Source: Terriglobales bacterium (GTDB lineage Bacteria; Acidobacteriota; Terriglobia; Terriglobales; Acidobacteriaceae). Taken from it: DNA of 51,097 nucleotides. Location of the stretch: contig JASHOU010000167.1 in assembly GCA_030038475.1 (NCBI GenBank), positions 1 to 51,097 on the forward strand, given 5' to 3'. The notes beneath the pieces were generated by a model. That model made no database searches. It had not been told where the DNA came from and worked only from the letters and a program-made list of their open reading frames with translations. Of this stretch, positions 10,092-18,389 are shown piece after piece. A program made the translations under genes and the position numbers. How positions within the stretch are numbered: position 1 is the stretch's first letter; every line of letters starts with the position of its first letter.

Positions 10092-10511
10092 TTACTTACG
10101 CCCATTCTCGTTTTCCTTGAACATGTATTTAATGGCGGGCTTGTAGATCATCAAGTTGGCGGCGCCGCTGCGATTCAGCTTTATGCAGTTCTTGTCGTAC
10201 CACTCGATGTAACCGTGAACCTCTTCGCCGTCGCGCAGCACGATGACCATCGGAGTCTTGCTCTGCATCTGCTTCTGGTAATAGAAATTCTCGGCGTTGG
10301 TCTGCTCGCTCGGAGCCGGTTTCTTGGCGGGAGCGGTGGAGCGGTCGCGATCGCGGTCCCGTTCTCTGCGCTCGGAGCCCCCATGATTGTGGCCGTGGTT
10401 ATTGTGGGGATGCTCGGCACGGTTGAGGGTTGGGCGGATCAGCTTGCGATTGGCAAAACTTTCCTGATCGGCGGTTGCTTCAGCTGGAATGGAGTCGAGT
10501 GTGTCTTTCAA
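10092..10511 (-). CDS. Hfq-like Sm-fold RNA-binding protein
   Basis: The C-terminal half (NAENFYYQKQMQ, then VIVLRDGEEVHGYIEWYDKNCIKL, then LMIYKPAIKYMF) has the length and strand pattern of an Sm/Hfq domain. The second Sm motif reads YKPA where canonical Hfq has YKHA, so the conserved His is Pro. The N-terminal 70 residues are a disordered-looking His/Arg/Asp tail (HNNHGHNHGG, RDRDRDR). I prefer the TTG start at 10511 (139 residues), because AGGTGG lies six bases upstream and the likely promoter -10 lies at 10541-10546. The longest frame (from 10550) would begin upstream of the predicted transcript start. Hfq-type small-RNA binding is inferred. Confidence 0.7.
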   Translation of the reverse strand: MKDTLDSIPAEATADQESFANRKLIRPTLNRAEHPHNNHGHNHGGSERRERDRDRDRSTAPAKKPAPSEQTNAENFYYQKQMQSKTPMVIVLRDGEEVHGYIEWYDKNCIKLNRSGAANLMIYKPAIKYMFKENENGRK

Positions 10512-10540
10512 ATCGCACCACCTGCGCGCTGGGCGGGCAA

Positions 10541-10573
10541 AATATACCACAATCCTTCTGGCTGTAATTGTGG
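10541..10573 (-). promoter_or_regulatory. Extended -10 promoter overlapping a dyad, upstream of the Hfq-like gene
   Basis: On the minus strand TGG-TATATT (-10 at 10541-10546, five of six matches plus a TGn extension) abuts a perfect inverted repeat CCACAAT (10547-10553) / ATTGTGG (10567-10573) with 13 bases between. The dyad covers the region just upstream of the -10, a place where a regulator could act. A consensus -35 is not visible. Confidence 0.4.
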
Positions 10574-10750
10574 TTCCAAGGGTGTGAACTGGGGTTACGG
10601 TATCACAGCAGGCCGGGGTTGGACAATATTGTACAGAGTGTCTTTAGTGCTCCCTCCGCGGCGACGGGGGCTAGCCCTGTCTTCTAGAGGTTGGAAAACG
10701 AGCCGGGGCCCGTTACCTTGTTGCACTATCTTGTTGAACAACTTTCTGAA

Positions 10751-11851
10751 CTATGACGCTGGCCTAAGCGCTGCGGCGAAGGCGTCGAGAGAAAGTGAGC
10801 GCAGCAGGTTGCGGCGCAACCCACGTTCCACCTCGTTGAGACCTTCTGCGGCGGCTTGCAGCCATGCGAAATCGGAGGCTTCCGACAATCTCTTGAGTTC
10901 GCCGAGAATGTCCGTGTTACGCACCAACTGCGTTGCCCCAGATTGCAGGAGCATGATGTCTTCGAGCAGGGAATAAAGCGTGCTCAGCAGAAGATCGATT
11001 TTCTCGCGGCCTTCGGCTCCCGGCCGGTAGCCCTCCGTAGTCTTGAATAATTCGGAGTGGTCGTTCGCTCCCAGCGCCGATTTCAAAATGACGAGTGCGT
11101 TCGCGCGGGCCGCGGTATAGCTTTCGAGATCGAACGATAGAGCGCGTCCGAAGGCCCCGTCGCTGATGCGGGCTACCAGCACGCGCTGGCGTGGATTCCA
11201 ATCCGGACGAAGCTGGGAGAGCCGGCTCTCGATGTCGGCAGTAGCCAGCGCTCCAAGATGGAAGCTCATGGAGCGCGAGCGAATGGTGGGCAACAATTCG
11301 CCGGCGTTTTCCGTGAGCAGGAAAATGGTTGCGAACTCCGGCGGCTCTTCCAGAATTTTGAGCAGCGAATTGGCCGCCTCTTTCATGAACGCCGAACTGG
11401 TGAAGATATAAACACGTTCGCGGGCTTCGGCAGGCCGATAGTAGATGGTCTCAATTACGTGCCGCACCTGGTCAACCTTAATCATCATTTGCGGAGGATC
11501 GGGCGGGACGATGAGCACGTCGGGATGGGTTTGAATGAAGAGCCGTGTTTCTTTCTTGTCCGCGTCTCGGAGATTTTCGCGTGCCTCGACCGCTTCGGCG
11601 AAGCGAGAATCGAGATTCTCGGACTGGGCGATGCGAGTGCAGTTCGAACAGCGTCCGCAAAAGTCGGGCAAGCCGTCGGTCGTTGGAAGCTCGAGGCAAT
11701 TCATTGCGCGCGCGAGCATCAGCGCAAGCTTGTATTTGCCCGATCCCTCGGCGCCGGAAAGAATGACAGCGTGCGGAAAACGTCCGCGACCCAGCATCTC
11801 GCGCAGGCGATGGATGGTGTCCGAGTTGCCTACAAAATCGGAAAAGGGCAT
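10751..11851 (-). CDS. holB: DNA polymerase III subunit delta'
   Basis: A 366-residue clamp-loader AAA+ subunit. It opens with FVGNSDTIHRLREMLGRGRFPHA, then GAEGSGKYKLALMLARAM in place of Walker A, the zinc-binding cluster FCGRCSNC, and SLLKILEEPPEFATIFLLTENAGELLPTIRSRS. The Walker A Ser/Thr is Tyr (GSGKY) and the usual SRC is SRS. Both fit the non-hydrolysing role of delta' in the delta-tau/gamma-delta' complex. It sits directly after tmk on the same strand, a common bacterial tmk-holB order. The start is ATG at 11851. Confidence 0.9.
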   Translation of the reverse strand: MPFSDFVGNSDTIHRLREMLGRGRFPHAVILSGAEGSGKYKLALMLARAMNCLELPTTDGLPDFCGRCSNCTRIAQSENLDSRFAEAVEARENLRDADKKETRLFIQTHPDVLIVPPDPPQMMIKVDQVRHVIETIYYRPAEARERVYIFTSSAFMKEAANSLLKILEEPPEFATIFLLTENAGELLPTIRSRSMSFHLGALATADIESRLSQLRPDWNPRQRVLVARISDGAFGRALSFDLESYTAARANALVILKSALGANDHSELFKTTEGYRPGAEGREKIDLLLSTLYSLLEDIMLLQSGATQLVRNTDILGELKRLSEASDFAWLQAAAEGLNEVERGLRRNLLRSLSLDAFAAALRPAS

Positions 11852-11857
11852 AGAGAA

Positions 11858-11970
11858 TCGCTATTAGCTTTCGGCTTTTCGCTCTTAGCTAAAGCCGAGA
11901 ATCGCGGTTAGCTTTTCGCTCTTAGCTAAAGCCCGACGGTCAATAGCTAAAAGCCAATTGCTAATAGCGA
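11858..11970. repeat. Direct and inverted repeat cluster in the tmk-holB gap
   Basis: The outer arms 11858-11879 and 11949-11970 are inverted copies matching at 19 of 22 positions. Inside, a perfect 23-base direct repeat occurs at 11874-11896 and 11911-11933. The whole is built from variants of TAGCTAAAAGC and its complement. It nearly fills the 130-base gap between tmk and holB. Confidence 0.75.
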
Positions 11971-11981
11971 GTTTCCGCCGC

Positions 11982-12653
11982 CTATAGCTTCAGCTTCTTC
12001 CTCACCAACTCCATAATAAGCGCATGAGTCTCTCTCGGTGTGCCGCGAGCATTCACAAGTTGCACGCGTCCGGGCTCGCGAGCGGCAATGGCTAAATATG
12101 CCTGCCGGACGCGTCCGAAAAAAGCGCGGTTCTCCTGTTCAAAGCGGTTCTCATCTTTCCCAGTATTTTTCTCCGAGCGTCCATTTCTTCGCGTTCGGTT
12201 GCGACGCCGCGCGCGTTCGACGCTGACCGCCACATCGTTGTCGAGCAAAATCGTCAGGTCTGGTTGCAAGTTTCCGCAGAGCACGGCATGAAGTTCGAGC
12301 ACCGGCTTCGATCCCAGCTTGCGACCCGCGCCTTGATAAGCCTCAGTCGAATCGGTGAAGCGGTCGCAAAGCACGATGCGTCCTTCGGCGAGCGCCGGCA
12401 GAATGACTTCGTGGATATGCTGGGCGCGGGCGGCGAACATCAAGGCCATTTCCGTCAGCGGAGAAAGTCCTGAAGTAGCAGAGTGCAGCAGTACTTCGCG
12501 AATCCTCTCGCCCGCGCTGGTGCCGCCCGGTTCGCGCGTGACTACAACCGAGACACCGCGAGCGCGAAGCGCCCGCGCCAGCTTTTCGACTTGCGTGCTC
12601 TTACCGCTGCCATCGAGACCTTCGAAGGTAATGAATTTGCCCCGCGCCGCCAC
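11982..12653 (-). CDS. tmk: Thymidylate kinase
   Basis: Phosphorylates dTMP to dTDP with ATP in the cytoplasm. Walker A is EGLDGSGKST, the substrate-binding DR(E)-type motif is TREPGGTSAGERIREVLL, and LCDRFTDSTEAYQG follows. I chose GTG at 12653 (VAARGKFITFEGLDG, 223 residues). The frame stays open to 12782, but that 43-residue extension is Cys/Arg/Ser-rich, lies outside the family length and overlaps the promoter of the divergent peptidase gene. The lid region contains a basic stretch (RARRRNRTRRNGRSEKNTGK). Confidence 0.92.
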   Translation of the reverse strand: MAARGKFITFEGLDGSGKSTQVEKLARALRARGVSVVVTREPGGTSAGERIREVLLHSATSGLSPLTEMALMFAARAQHIHEVILPALAEGRIVLCDRFTDSTEAYQGAGRKLGSKPVLELHAVLCGNLQPDLTILLDNDVAVSVERARRRNRTRRNGRSEKNTGKDENRFEQENRAFFGRVRQAYLAIAAREPGRVQLVNARGTPRETHALIMELVRKKLKL

Positions 12654-12736
12654 GTCGCGATGATAGCAGGTGCGAGCGCATCGAAAGCTGACGCTGGCAG
12701 CGGCGGCGCGACCGCTCCGCGCACAGAGAGAATGGC

Positions 12737-12745
12737 TGATATATT
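12737..12745 (+). promoter_or_regulatory. Candidate extended -10 promoter for the M61 peptidase
   Basis: TG-A-TATATT (12737-12745) is an extended -10 element with five of six matches. It lies about 52 bases before the chosen start of the peptidase. No good -35 is visible, as is usual for extended -10 promoters. The site lies in the short divergent region shared with tmk. Confidence 0.4.
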
Positions 12746-12796
12746 CAAAACACGGCTTTATCTTCATCATGTGTGAAACCAAAATCCGGAGGGCGG

Positions 12797-14692
12797 ATGG
12801 GAACAGGTTCCCGTTGTGGGGTTAGAAATTCTTTTGCTTTTGCGATTTTTCTCTTGTCATCGTTTACGGCATTTGCCGCCGGTTCTCCGAACATAGCGAT
12901 TTTTGTGGACGCATCGGATGCTCCCCGCAAGATGTTCCACGCAGAACTGCGGATTCCGGCGAAACCCGGGATTCTCACGCTGTACTATCCAAAATGGATT
13001 CCGGGCGAGCACGGCCCGACCGGGCCGATCACGACCTTAACCGGGCTGAAGTTTACAGCGAGCGGAAAAACGCTGGCCTGGCGTCGCGATCTGCTCGATG
13101 GTTTTACTTTTCACGTGCAAGTTCCGGAGGGCGAAAACGAAGTCACAGCCGATCTCGACTATGCTTCCCCCGCGACATCTGAGCCCGGATACACAGGCGA
13201 CAGATCTGCGACAGAAAAGTTGTCCATTCTCGGCTGGAACACGCTGTTGCTCTATCCCGCCGGATATGGTTCCGATCAACTCACCTATAACGCCGGCGTA
13301 CGGTTGCCCGCGAGATGGAAGTTTGGCACTTCGCTGCATGTTTCTTCTCGTGTTTCTTCACAATCGGGCAACGAGATTCATTTTGCTCCGGTCTCGTTGA
13401 CCATGCTGGTAGATAGCCCGGTGCTCACGGGCGAGTATATGAAAGCCGTGCCGCTGACTGCGCCCGGCGAAAACCCTCCCGCAGAGCTGGATCTGGCGGC
13501 CGACAGTCAGGCCGCGCTCGATGCTCCGGATGAAGTCTGGGAACATTACCGCAACCTAGTGAAGCAAGCAGGAATTCTGTTCGGCGCCCAGCACTACACC
13601 GATTACCATTTTCTACTCGCCCTGAGCGATAATGTCGCGCACTTCGGGCTGGAGCATCACGAATCGAATGACAGCCGGCTCGCCGAACGGTCGCTGATCG
13701 AAGAAAACGCCCGAAAGGTGAAAGCAGGGTTGCTGCCGCACGAGTATGTGCATTCGTGGAACGGAAAGTACCGGCGACCGGCCGATCTGGCGACGCCCGA
13801 TTACGAACAGCCGATGCAAACCGACTTGCTGTGGGTGTATGAGGGACTCACATCCTACGTTGGGGACGTGCTTTCCGCGCGCAGTGGCGAACGCACTCCC
13901 TCGTTGGCGCGGGATGCGCTGGCGGCGATCGCGGCCGATTTCGATCATCGTTCCGGACGGGTCTGGCGCAACCTGCAAGACACAGCCGATGGCGTTCCCG
14001 ATATGCAGGACGCTCCCAAAGCGTGGGCAGACTATCGCCGCGCTCTCGATTATTACGATGAAGACGTTCTCAACTGGCTATGGGTCGATGTCATAATCCG
14101 CCAGCGAAGTCACGGCAGGAAATCACTGGATGATTTCTGCAAGCTCTTTTACGGCGCGCCCGGCGGCCCTCCCATGGTGAAAACCTACACTTTCGATGAC
14201 ATTGTGAACGCGCTGAATCAGATCGTCGCCTACGACTGGCGCGGATTCTGGACGGAGCGGCTTTCCAATCATGGACCGGGCGCGCCGCTCGATGGAATCG
14301 AGGGCAGTGGCTGGAAACTGGTTTACGACGAATACCCGTCGGAACTGGATCGAGCCAAGGAGAGGAGCATCGATGCGCACTACACGGTCGGGATATTGGC
14401 TGACAATGATGGCGTGATCAGCGATACGGTTGAAGGCATGATTGCGGCCAAAGCGGGAATCGGTCCGGGAATGAAGATTATCGCGGTGAACGGCCGCAGC
14501 TTTTCGCTGGATGTGTGGCACGATGCGATTCACGCCGCGAAAACCAATCCCGCGCCGATTGAGCTTATCGTGGAAAATACGGACTACTATCGCGTGGTGA
14601 AGCTGGATTACCACGGCGGCGAAAAATATCCGCACCTGGTGCGCGATGAATCGAAGCCCGACCTGCTGTCAGAGATTTATCAGGCGAGGTAG
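12797..14692 (+). CDS. Exported M61-family metallopeptidase
   Basis: A 631-residue peptidase of the M61 (glycyl aminopeptidase-like) family. A signal peptide (NSFAFAIFLLSSFTAFA) is followed by the M61 N-terminal beta domain (YYPKWIPGEHGPTGPI), the catalytic zinc motif LLPHEYVHSWNGK with the downstream acidic WVYEGLTSYVGDVL, and a C-terminal PDZ-like domain (GMIAAKAGIGPGMKIIAVNG). The ATG at 12797 is preferred over the GTG at 12773 because GGAGGG (12788-12793) stands just before it. It acts outside the cytoplasm on peptides; the substrate is unknown. It is divergent from tmk. Confidence 0.9.
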   Translation: MGTGSRCGVRNSFAFAIFLLSSFTAFAAGSPNIAIFVDASDAPRKMFHAELRIPAKPGILTLYYPKWIPGEHGPTGPITTLTGLKFTASGKTLAWRRDLLDGFTFHVQVPEGENEVTADLDYASPATSEPGYTGDRSATEKLSILGWNTLLLYPAGYGSDQLTYNAGVRLPARWKFGTSLHVSSRVSSQSGNEIHFAPVSLTMLVDSPVLTGEYMKAVPLTAPGENPPAELDLAADSQAALDAPDEVWEHYRNLVKQAGILFGAQHYTDYHFLLALSDNVAHFGLEHHESNDSRLAERSLIEENARKVKAGLLPHEYVHSWNGKYRRPADLATPDYEQPMQTDLLWVYEGLTSYVGDVLSARSGERTPSLARDALAAIAADFDHRSGRVWRNLQDTADGVPDMQDAPKAWADYRRALDYYDEDVLNWLWVDVIIRQRSHGRKSLDDFCKLFYGAPGGPPMVKTYTFDDIVNALNQIVAYDWRGFWTERLSNHGPGAPLDGIEGSGWKLVYDEYPSELDRAKERSIDAHYTVGILADNDGVISDTVEGMIAAKAGIGPGMKIIAVNGRSFSLDVWHDAIHAAKTNPAPIELIVENTDYYRVVKLDYHGGEKYPHLVRDESKPDLLSEIYQAR

Positions 14693-14728
14693 GTGACATC
14701 CGCGGACGGAGCGTGGACTAATCCTGAA

Positions 14729-15427
14729 TTAGCTAACCTGCGCAATTGCGGCCACTGATTCTTCGTCATCGGAAGTTACTTCTTCCGCTGGCTCTTCGAG
14801 CATAAAACCAAGAACCTCCTGCGGGATCGGAGCGCTCCACACTGGAGCAAACGATTGCCGATGCAGCGGCGAAGGCCCGTGCTCGCGCAGGGCGGCGAGA
14901 TGATGCGGCGTGCAATATCCCTTGTTCGAAGCCAGCCCATACGAAGGAAAGACCGGGTCCCATGCCGAAATCATGCGGTCGCGTTCGACCTTGGCAATGA
15001 TGGAAGCCGCGGCGATCGAAGCCGAGCGCGCGTCGCCGTGGATGATCGCATCCTGCGGAAGCTCGCAGTCGAGCTTCACTGCATCGACCAGAACATAACC
15101 TGGCGCAGGAGCGAGTTGCTGAACCGCCTGCAGCATCGCCAGCCGCGATGCGTGGTAGATGTTGATTTGATCGATGCGCGCCGAATCCACGGCGGCAACG
15201 GCCCAGGCGATGGCATGACGGCGAATCAGGAGGGCGAGTACTTCGCGGCGTTCCGCGGGCAGGAGTTTCGAATCGCGTAAGCCGCGAATGCGCCGCTCGG
15301 GATCGAGAATCACGGCCGCCGCCACGACCGGCCCAAACAGCGATCCGCGGCCAACTTCATCCACTCCGGCAACCAGTTGCGCGCCCGCGGCCCACGCCTG
15401 TTTTTCGAACTTCAGCGTGCAGCGCAA
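14729..15427 (-). CDS. rnhB: Ribonuclease HII
   Basis: Cuts the RNA strand of RNA-DNA hybrids, including single ribonucleotides. Catalytic acids appear in VAGVDEVGRGSLFGP (Asp-Glu pair), VLVDAVKLD and GDARSASIAAASIIAKVERD. The C-terminal SNKGYCTPHHLAAL is family-typical. The open frame reaches 15616, but the first 63 codons are Arg/Cys/Ser-rich and unlike the family. The TTG at 15427 (RCTLKFEKQ) gives 232 residues, close to normal, though without a clear Shine-Dalgarno site. It is the last gene of the rpsP-khpA-rimM-trmD-rplS series, 227 bases after rplS. Confidence 0.9.
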   Translation of the reverse strand: MRCTLKFEKQAWAAGAQLVAGVDEVGRGSLFGPVVAAAVILDPERRIRGLRDSKLLPAERREVLALLIRRHAIAWAVAAVDSARIDQINIYHASRLAMLQAVQQLAPAPGYVLVDAVKLDCELPQDAIIHGDARSASIAAASIIAKVERDRMISAWDPVFPSYGLASNKGYCTPHHLAALREHGPSPLHRQSFAPVWSAPIPQEVLGFMLEEPAEEVTSDDEESVAAIAQVS

Positions 15428-15654
15428 TTTTTTCAGAAGGCGCAGCTTTGCGGCCGAGGCAGAAATGTTTTCTGCTCTGGAATGGTTCGATGTGCGAACG
15501 GACTTGGACACGGACTCTGGGAAGCATCTTCGCCGAAGAGTGCGCGCAACGCAAGAGCGGAAAAGTGCTGACGCAGGGTTCTCTCGGTTCCACGGGACAA
15601 GGCCCCGTCGCCACACGTAATGAAACTAAACTAAATACCGACGAAGCGATGCCG

Positions 15655-16005
15655 TTATTGCTGTTCGACTTCCTTCAGGCGCGCGGCCTTGCCTTTGAGA
15701 TCGCGAAGGTAGTAGAGCTTGGCGCGGCGAACTTTGGCAGAGCGGACAACGTCGATCTTGTCGATGACCTTGGAATCGATGGGGAAAATGCGCTCCACGC
15801 CCTGGCCGAAACTGATCTTCCGAACCGTGAAGCTGGGTTGCGCGCCCCGCGTGCGAGCCACGACCACACCTTCAAATGCCTGCAAGCGCTCTTTCTCGCC
15901 CTCCCTGATTTTCACCAGCACCTTCACGGTGTCGCCGGGGCCAAACTTCGGAATATCGGTGCGGCGCGATTTCGCCAGTAGTTTTTCAATAATCGGATTG
16001 CGCAT
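15655..16005 (-). CDS. rplS: 50S ribosomal protein L19
   Basis: A 116-residue ribosomal protein at the 30S-50S interface. Characteristic sequences are [53 protein letters not shown] and the C-terminal [20 protein letters not shown]. The start is ATG at 16005 with AGGAAGG upstream; the frame extends to 16155 but the extra residues are not L19. The gap to trmD contains three tandem 18-base copies. Confidence 0.97.
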   Translation of the reverse strand: MRNPIIEKLLAKSRRTDIPKFGPGDTVKVLVKIREGEKERLQAFEGVVVARTRGAQPSFTVRKISFGQGVERIFPIDSKVIDKIDVVRSAKVRRAKLYYLRDLKGKAARLKEVEQQ

Positions 16006-16029
16006 AAGGTTCCCTTCCTGATTCCTGTA

Positions 16030-16083
16030 ACTAATCTCTTTCCACTTACTAATCTTTCTCCGCTCACTAATCTTTTCGCAAAG
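16030..16083. repeat. Three tandem 18-base copies between trmD and rplS
   Basis: ACTAATCT begins at 16030, 16048 and 16066, an exact 18-base period. The rest of each unit is a pyrimidine-rich variant (CTTTCCACTT, TTCTCCGCTC, TTTCGCAAAG). The trmD stop codon (complement of 16067-16069) lies inside the third copy. The array occupies the 61-base gap between the two genes. Confidence 0.6.
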
Positions 16084-16933
16084 ATGCCGTTTGGCCTGTC
16101 TCTGCGCGTACCCTCTGGTCAAGTTTGATCCGCTCCAGCAATTCCTCGTCTTCAACCGTGAGAGTTACCCGCGCCATCAAGTCGGGACGGTTGCGCAGCG
16201 TTTTTTCGAGCGCCGTTTTTCGGCGCCAGCTGCGAATCTGCTCGTGGTTGCCGTTCACCAGCACTTCGGGCACCGCCATGCCGCGAAAATCCGCCGGCCG
16301 CGTGTAATGCGGATAGTCGAGCAATCCGCCCGAGACGCAAGTAGAACTCGGCGCAGAATTCGGTCCATTGCCCGCCGCGTCGGCAAACGAAGCGGTAAAC
16401 GACTCCTGCCGAGTCGAAGCCTGGTTGCCGACTGCGCCGGGAATCAGCCGGGTAAGCGTATCCACAATTACTGCCGCAGCCAGTTCACCACCGCTCAGCA
16501 CATAATCGCCGATCGAGATTTCCCGATCGGCCAAGTGCTGGCTGATGCGTTCGTCGACTCCTTCATAGCGTCCGCAAATCAGCACGATCCGGTCGAGTGT
16601 GGAAAGTTCGGCCGCCATCGCCTGGTCCAGCCTGCGTCCCTGAGCCGAGAGTAAAATTACCGACTGCTTCGCGGTGCCGCCGAGGCGAACTTCGCGATCC
16701 GCCAAATCGCCCAACGACTCCAAACATTCAAAGATCGGTTCCGGCTTCAGGACCATGCCTTCGCCGCCGCCAAATGGGCGGTCATCCACGGTGCGGTGCT
16801 TATCCTTCGTAAACGCCCGCAGGTCGTGAATTCCAATTTCCACCAGGCCCGATTCCCGCGCCCGGCGGGCAATTCCGTAATCCAGAGGTCCGCGAAAAAA
16901 ATCGGGAAAGATCGTGACAATGTCGATCTTCAT
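16067..16933 (-). CDS. trmD: tRNA (guanine(37)-N1)-methyltransferase
   Basis: Methylates G37 of tRNAs that read G-starting anticodon neighbours, using S-adenosylmethionine, and so prevents frameshifting. The start [13 protein letters not shown] at 16933 is the family start; the longer frame to 17002 is not needed. The SPOUT knot is clear: [13 protein letters not shown], then [16 protein letters not shown] and [14 protein letters not shown]. The C-terminal domain includes [21 protein letters not shown]. Length 288. It lies between rimM and rplS in the conserved translation cluster. Confidence 0.96.
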   Translation of the reverse strand: MKIDIVTIFPDFFRGPLDYGIARRARESGLVEIGIHDLRAFTKDKHRTVDDRPFGGGEGMVLKPEPIFECLESLGDLADREVRLGGTAKQSVILLSAQGRRLDQAMAAELSTLDRIVLICGRYEGVDERISQHLADREISIGDYVLSGGELAAAVIVDTLTRLIPGAVGNQASTRQESFTASFADAAGNGPNSAPSSTCVSGGLLDYPHYTRPADFRGMAVPEVLVNGNHEQIRSWRRKTALEKTLRNRPDLMARVTLTVEDEELLERIKLDQRVRAETGQTASLRKD

Positions 16934-17042
16934 TGGCGGACCAAACCTTTTTACCGCCGGGACGCAGAGTTCGCCGAGGAAATCTCCGGCAAAAAACCGC
17001 AAGGCTCTCGATTCCCGAACGCCCGGCCTGGCGAACGGCGTT

Positions 17043-17585
17043 TTACTGCCCAGTTTTCTGCCGTTTCTCTGCCTTCGCCGGAGGTGTATTCACTTCCAGC
17101 AAGCCTTCGGGCAACTTCATCCTGACCTGCTTCCGTTCCAGATCCAACTTCTCGAGGTACGCTTCGGCGAACGGAATTTCGTACGGCAGCTTCGCTTCGC
17201 CTTTCACCACCAGCAGCGCAGCTTCTCCAGCGCCAAACCGCACATCTACAACCTCGCCGATCTCACGTCCACCATCGACGACCGTGCAACCGATCAGATC
17301 GCTCAGGTAAGTCCAGCCCGGCTCCAGATGCGCGCGTTCACTCGATGGAAGCTGAAGTTCGGCGCCCACCAGAGTTTCGGCATCGGAAATCGTTTCGATG
17401 CCCGCAAACTTCAGCACCAGAAAATTCTTATGCGGCCACAAATCTTCGACCACAATCTCGCGGCGCCTTCCATCCTTTGCCAACGCCCAAAGCCGCATCT
17501 CGCGCTGGAAGCGATCCGGAGCGTCGGTGTGCAACTCGACCGCCACTTCACCGCGGCGTCCCTGCGTCTTGATCACGAGCGCCAA
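17043..17585 (-). CDS. rimM: 16S rRNA processing protein RimM
   Basis: Assists maturation of the 30S subunit head and binds S19. The N-terminal domain reads TLALVIKTQGRRGEVAVELHTD and the PRC-barrel domain PGWTYLSDLIGCTVVDGGREIGEV...LPYEIPFAEAYLEKLDLERKQVRMKLPEGLLEV. The only standard start in the frame is TTG at 17585 (180 residues). However, RimM-like sequence (GEWIT) continues upstream, and no ATG/GTG/TTG occurs before the in-frame TAG at 17634-17636. An ATC at 17621 lies six bases after AGGGAG, so a non-standard start is possible. It lies between khpA and trmD. Confidence 0.93.
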   Translation of the reverse strand: MALVIKTQGRRGEVAVELHTDAPDRFQREMRLWALAKDGRRREIVVEDLWPHKNFLVLKFAGIETISDAETLVGAELQLPSSERAHLEPGWTYLSDLIGCTVVDGGREIGEVVDVRFGAGEAALLVVKGEAKLPYEIPFAEAYLEKLDLERKQVRMKLPEGLLEVNTPPAKAEKRQKTGQ

Positions 17586-17659
17586 GGTAATCCACTCGCC
17601 GCTTGCATCTGCTGTCGCGATTCGAATCTCCCTCTATTCGAGAGTGTCCGGTGGCGCTG

Positions 17660-17911
17660 TTACTCGACGATCTCGAGCGCGTAGCGCTTGTCGTTCTTAG
17701 CGCCCGCTGCGCTCAGCACATTGCGGAGCGCCCGCGCTACACGGCCGGAGCGTCCAATAATTTTGCCCAGGTCGGATTCGGCCACTTCCAGTTCGATGAC
17801 GGTTTCGTCCCCATCTTCGTATTCCTCCACGAAAACCTCTCCCTTCGCCTCAACGATTGCCTTCGCGATGTACTCAATCATGGCGCGCGGGCTGGGGTTC
17901 GGCTCGATCAT
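17660..17911 (-). CDS. khpA: KH-domain RNA-binding protein KhpA
   Basis: A small (83-residue) single-KH RNA-binding protein. The GxxG loop appears in DLGKIIGRSGRVARALRNVL, and the C-terminal LEIVE is typical. The start is ATG at 17911 (MIEPNPSPRAMIEYIAKAIV) with GGAG nine bases before. The acidic stretch FVEEYEDGDETVIELEV precedes the KH core. It sits between rpsP and rimM, the usual place for this gene, which supports a role in ribosome biogenesis or translation. Confidence 0.93.
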   Translation of the reverse strand: MIEPNPSPRAMIEYIAKAIVEAKGEVFVEEYEDGDETVIELEVAESDLGKIIGRSGRVARALRNVLSAAGAKNDKRYALEIVE

Positions 17912-17984
17912 GATGGCTCCTGAACCGTGTTGCACATCAGACGCTCAGCATCACGGATTCCGATTCTGGCGAGTGAAGTTACTG

Positions 17985-18236
17985 CTATGCGACCGTCGCG
18001 GCCGCCGCCGGCGTGGGAAGGCTCAGCAGCTTTTTGACCCGGTCGGAACACTGCGCGCCTTTCGAAATCCAGTGCTCAACGCGCTCCCGCTTCAGATCGA
18101 ACGTGGCAGGATTGGTGCGTGGGTTGTAAGTCCCCACCACTTCCACCGGACGGCCATTGCGGGCGCGCTCTTTTTCAATCACTACCACTCGGTAATAGGG
18201 TTGTTTGCGCGCGCCAAAACGCGCCAGTCGAATCAT
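17985..18236 (-). CDS. rpsP: 30S ribosomal protein S16
   Basis: An 83-residue ribosomal protein required for 30S assembly. The start MIRLARFGARKQPYYRVVVI at 18236 is characteristic, followed by VEVVGTYNPRT and the WISKGAQCSDRVKKLL region. The ORF extends to 18323 but those residues are unrelated. It is the first gene of the leftward cluster rpsP-khpA-rimM-trmD-rplS-rnhB, with its own candidate promoter. Confidence 0.97.
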   Translation of the reverse strand: MIRLARFGARKQPYYRVVVIEKERARNGRPVEVVGTYNPRTNPATFDLKRERVEHWISKGAQCSDRVKKLLSLPTPAAAATVA

Positions 18237-18294
18237 CAGCACAGACTTCAGTATCCTTTGCCGGAAGCGTCCGGAGAAGTAAAGACAATCTATT

Positions 18295-18323
18295 ATTATG
18301 CCGAAGCGTTGCGCTTTCCGCAA
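18295..18323 (-). promoter_or_regulatory. Candidate promoter of the rpsP operon
   Basis: On the minus strand TTGCGG (18318-18323) and CATAAT (18295-18300) are spaced by 17 bases, with four and five of six matches. Transcription would begin near 18288, some 50 bases before rpsP. For the divergent mnmE gene a TACAAT -10 is visible at 18336-18341 without a good -35, so the two promoters would lie back to back. Confidence 0.45.
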
Positions 18324-18389
18324 CGGGGGGCTCGTTACAATGGGACGGGATTGAGGTTGGCTGGATCGCGAACGCCGATTTTATTCGCT

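Noticed and set aside
9861-10976. A 371-codon rightward open frame
   Set aside because: It is antisense to the Hfq-like gene and its product is a hydrophobic mirror of that gene; it has no family-like sequence.
17688-18389. Long upstream extension of the mnmE frame
   Set aside because: The frame crosses khpA and rpsP in antisense; MnmE homology starts at the GTG at 18390.
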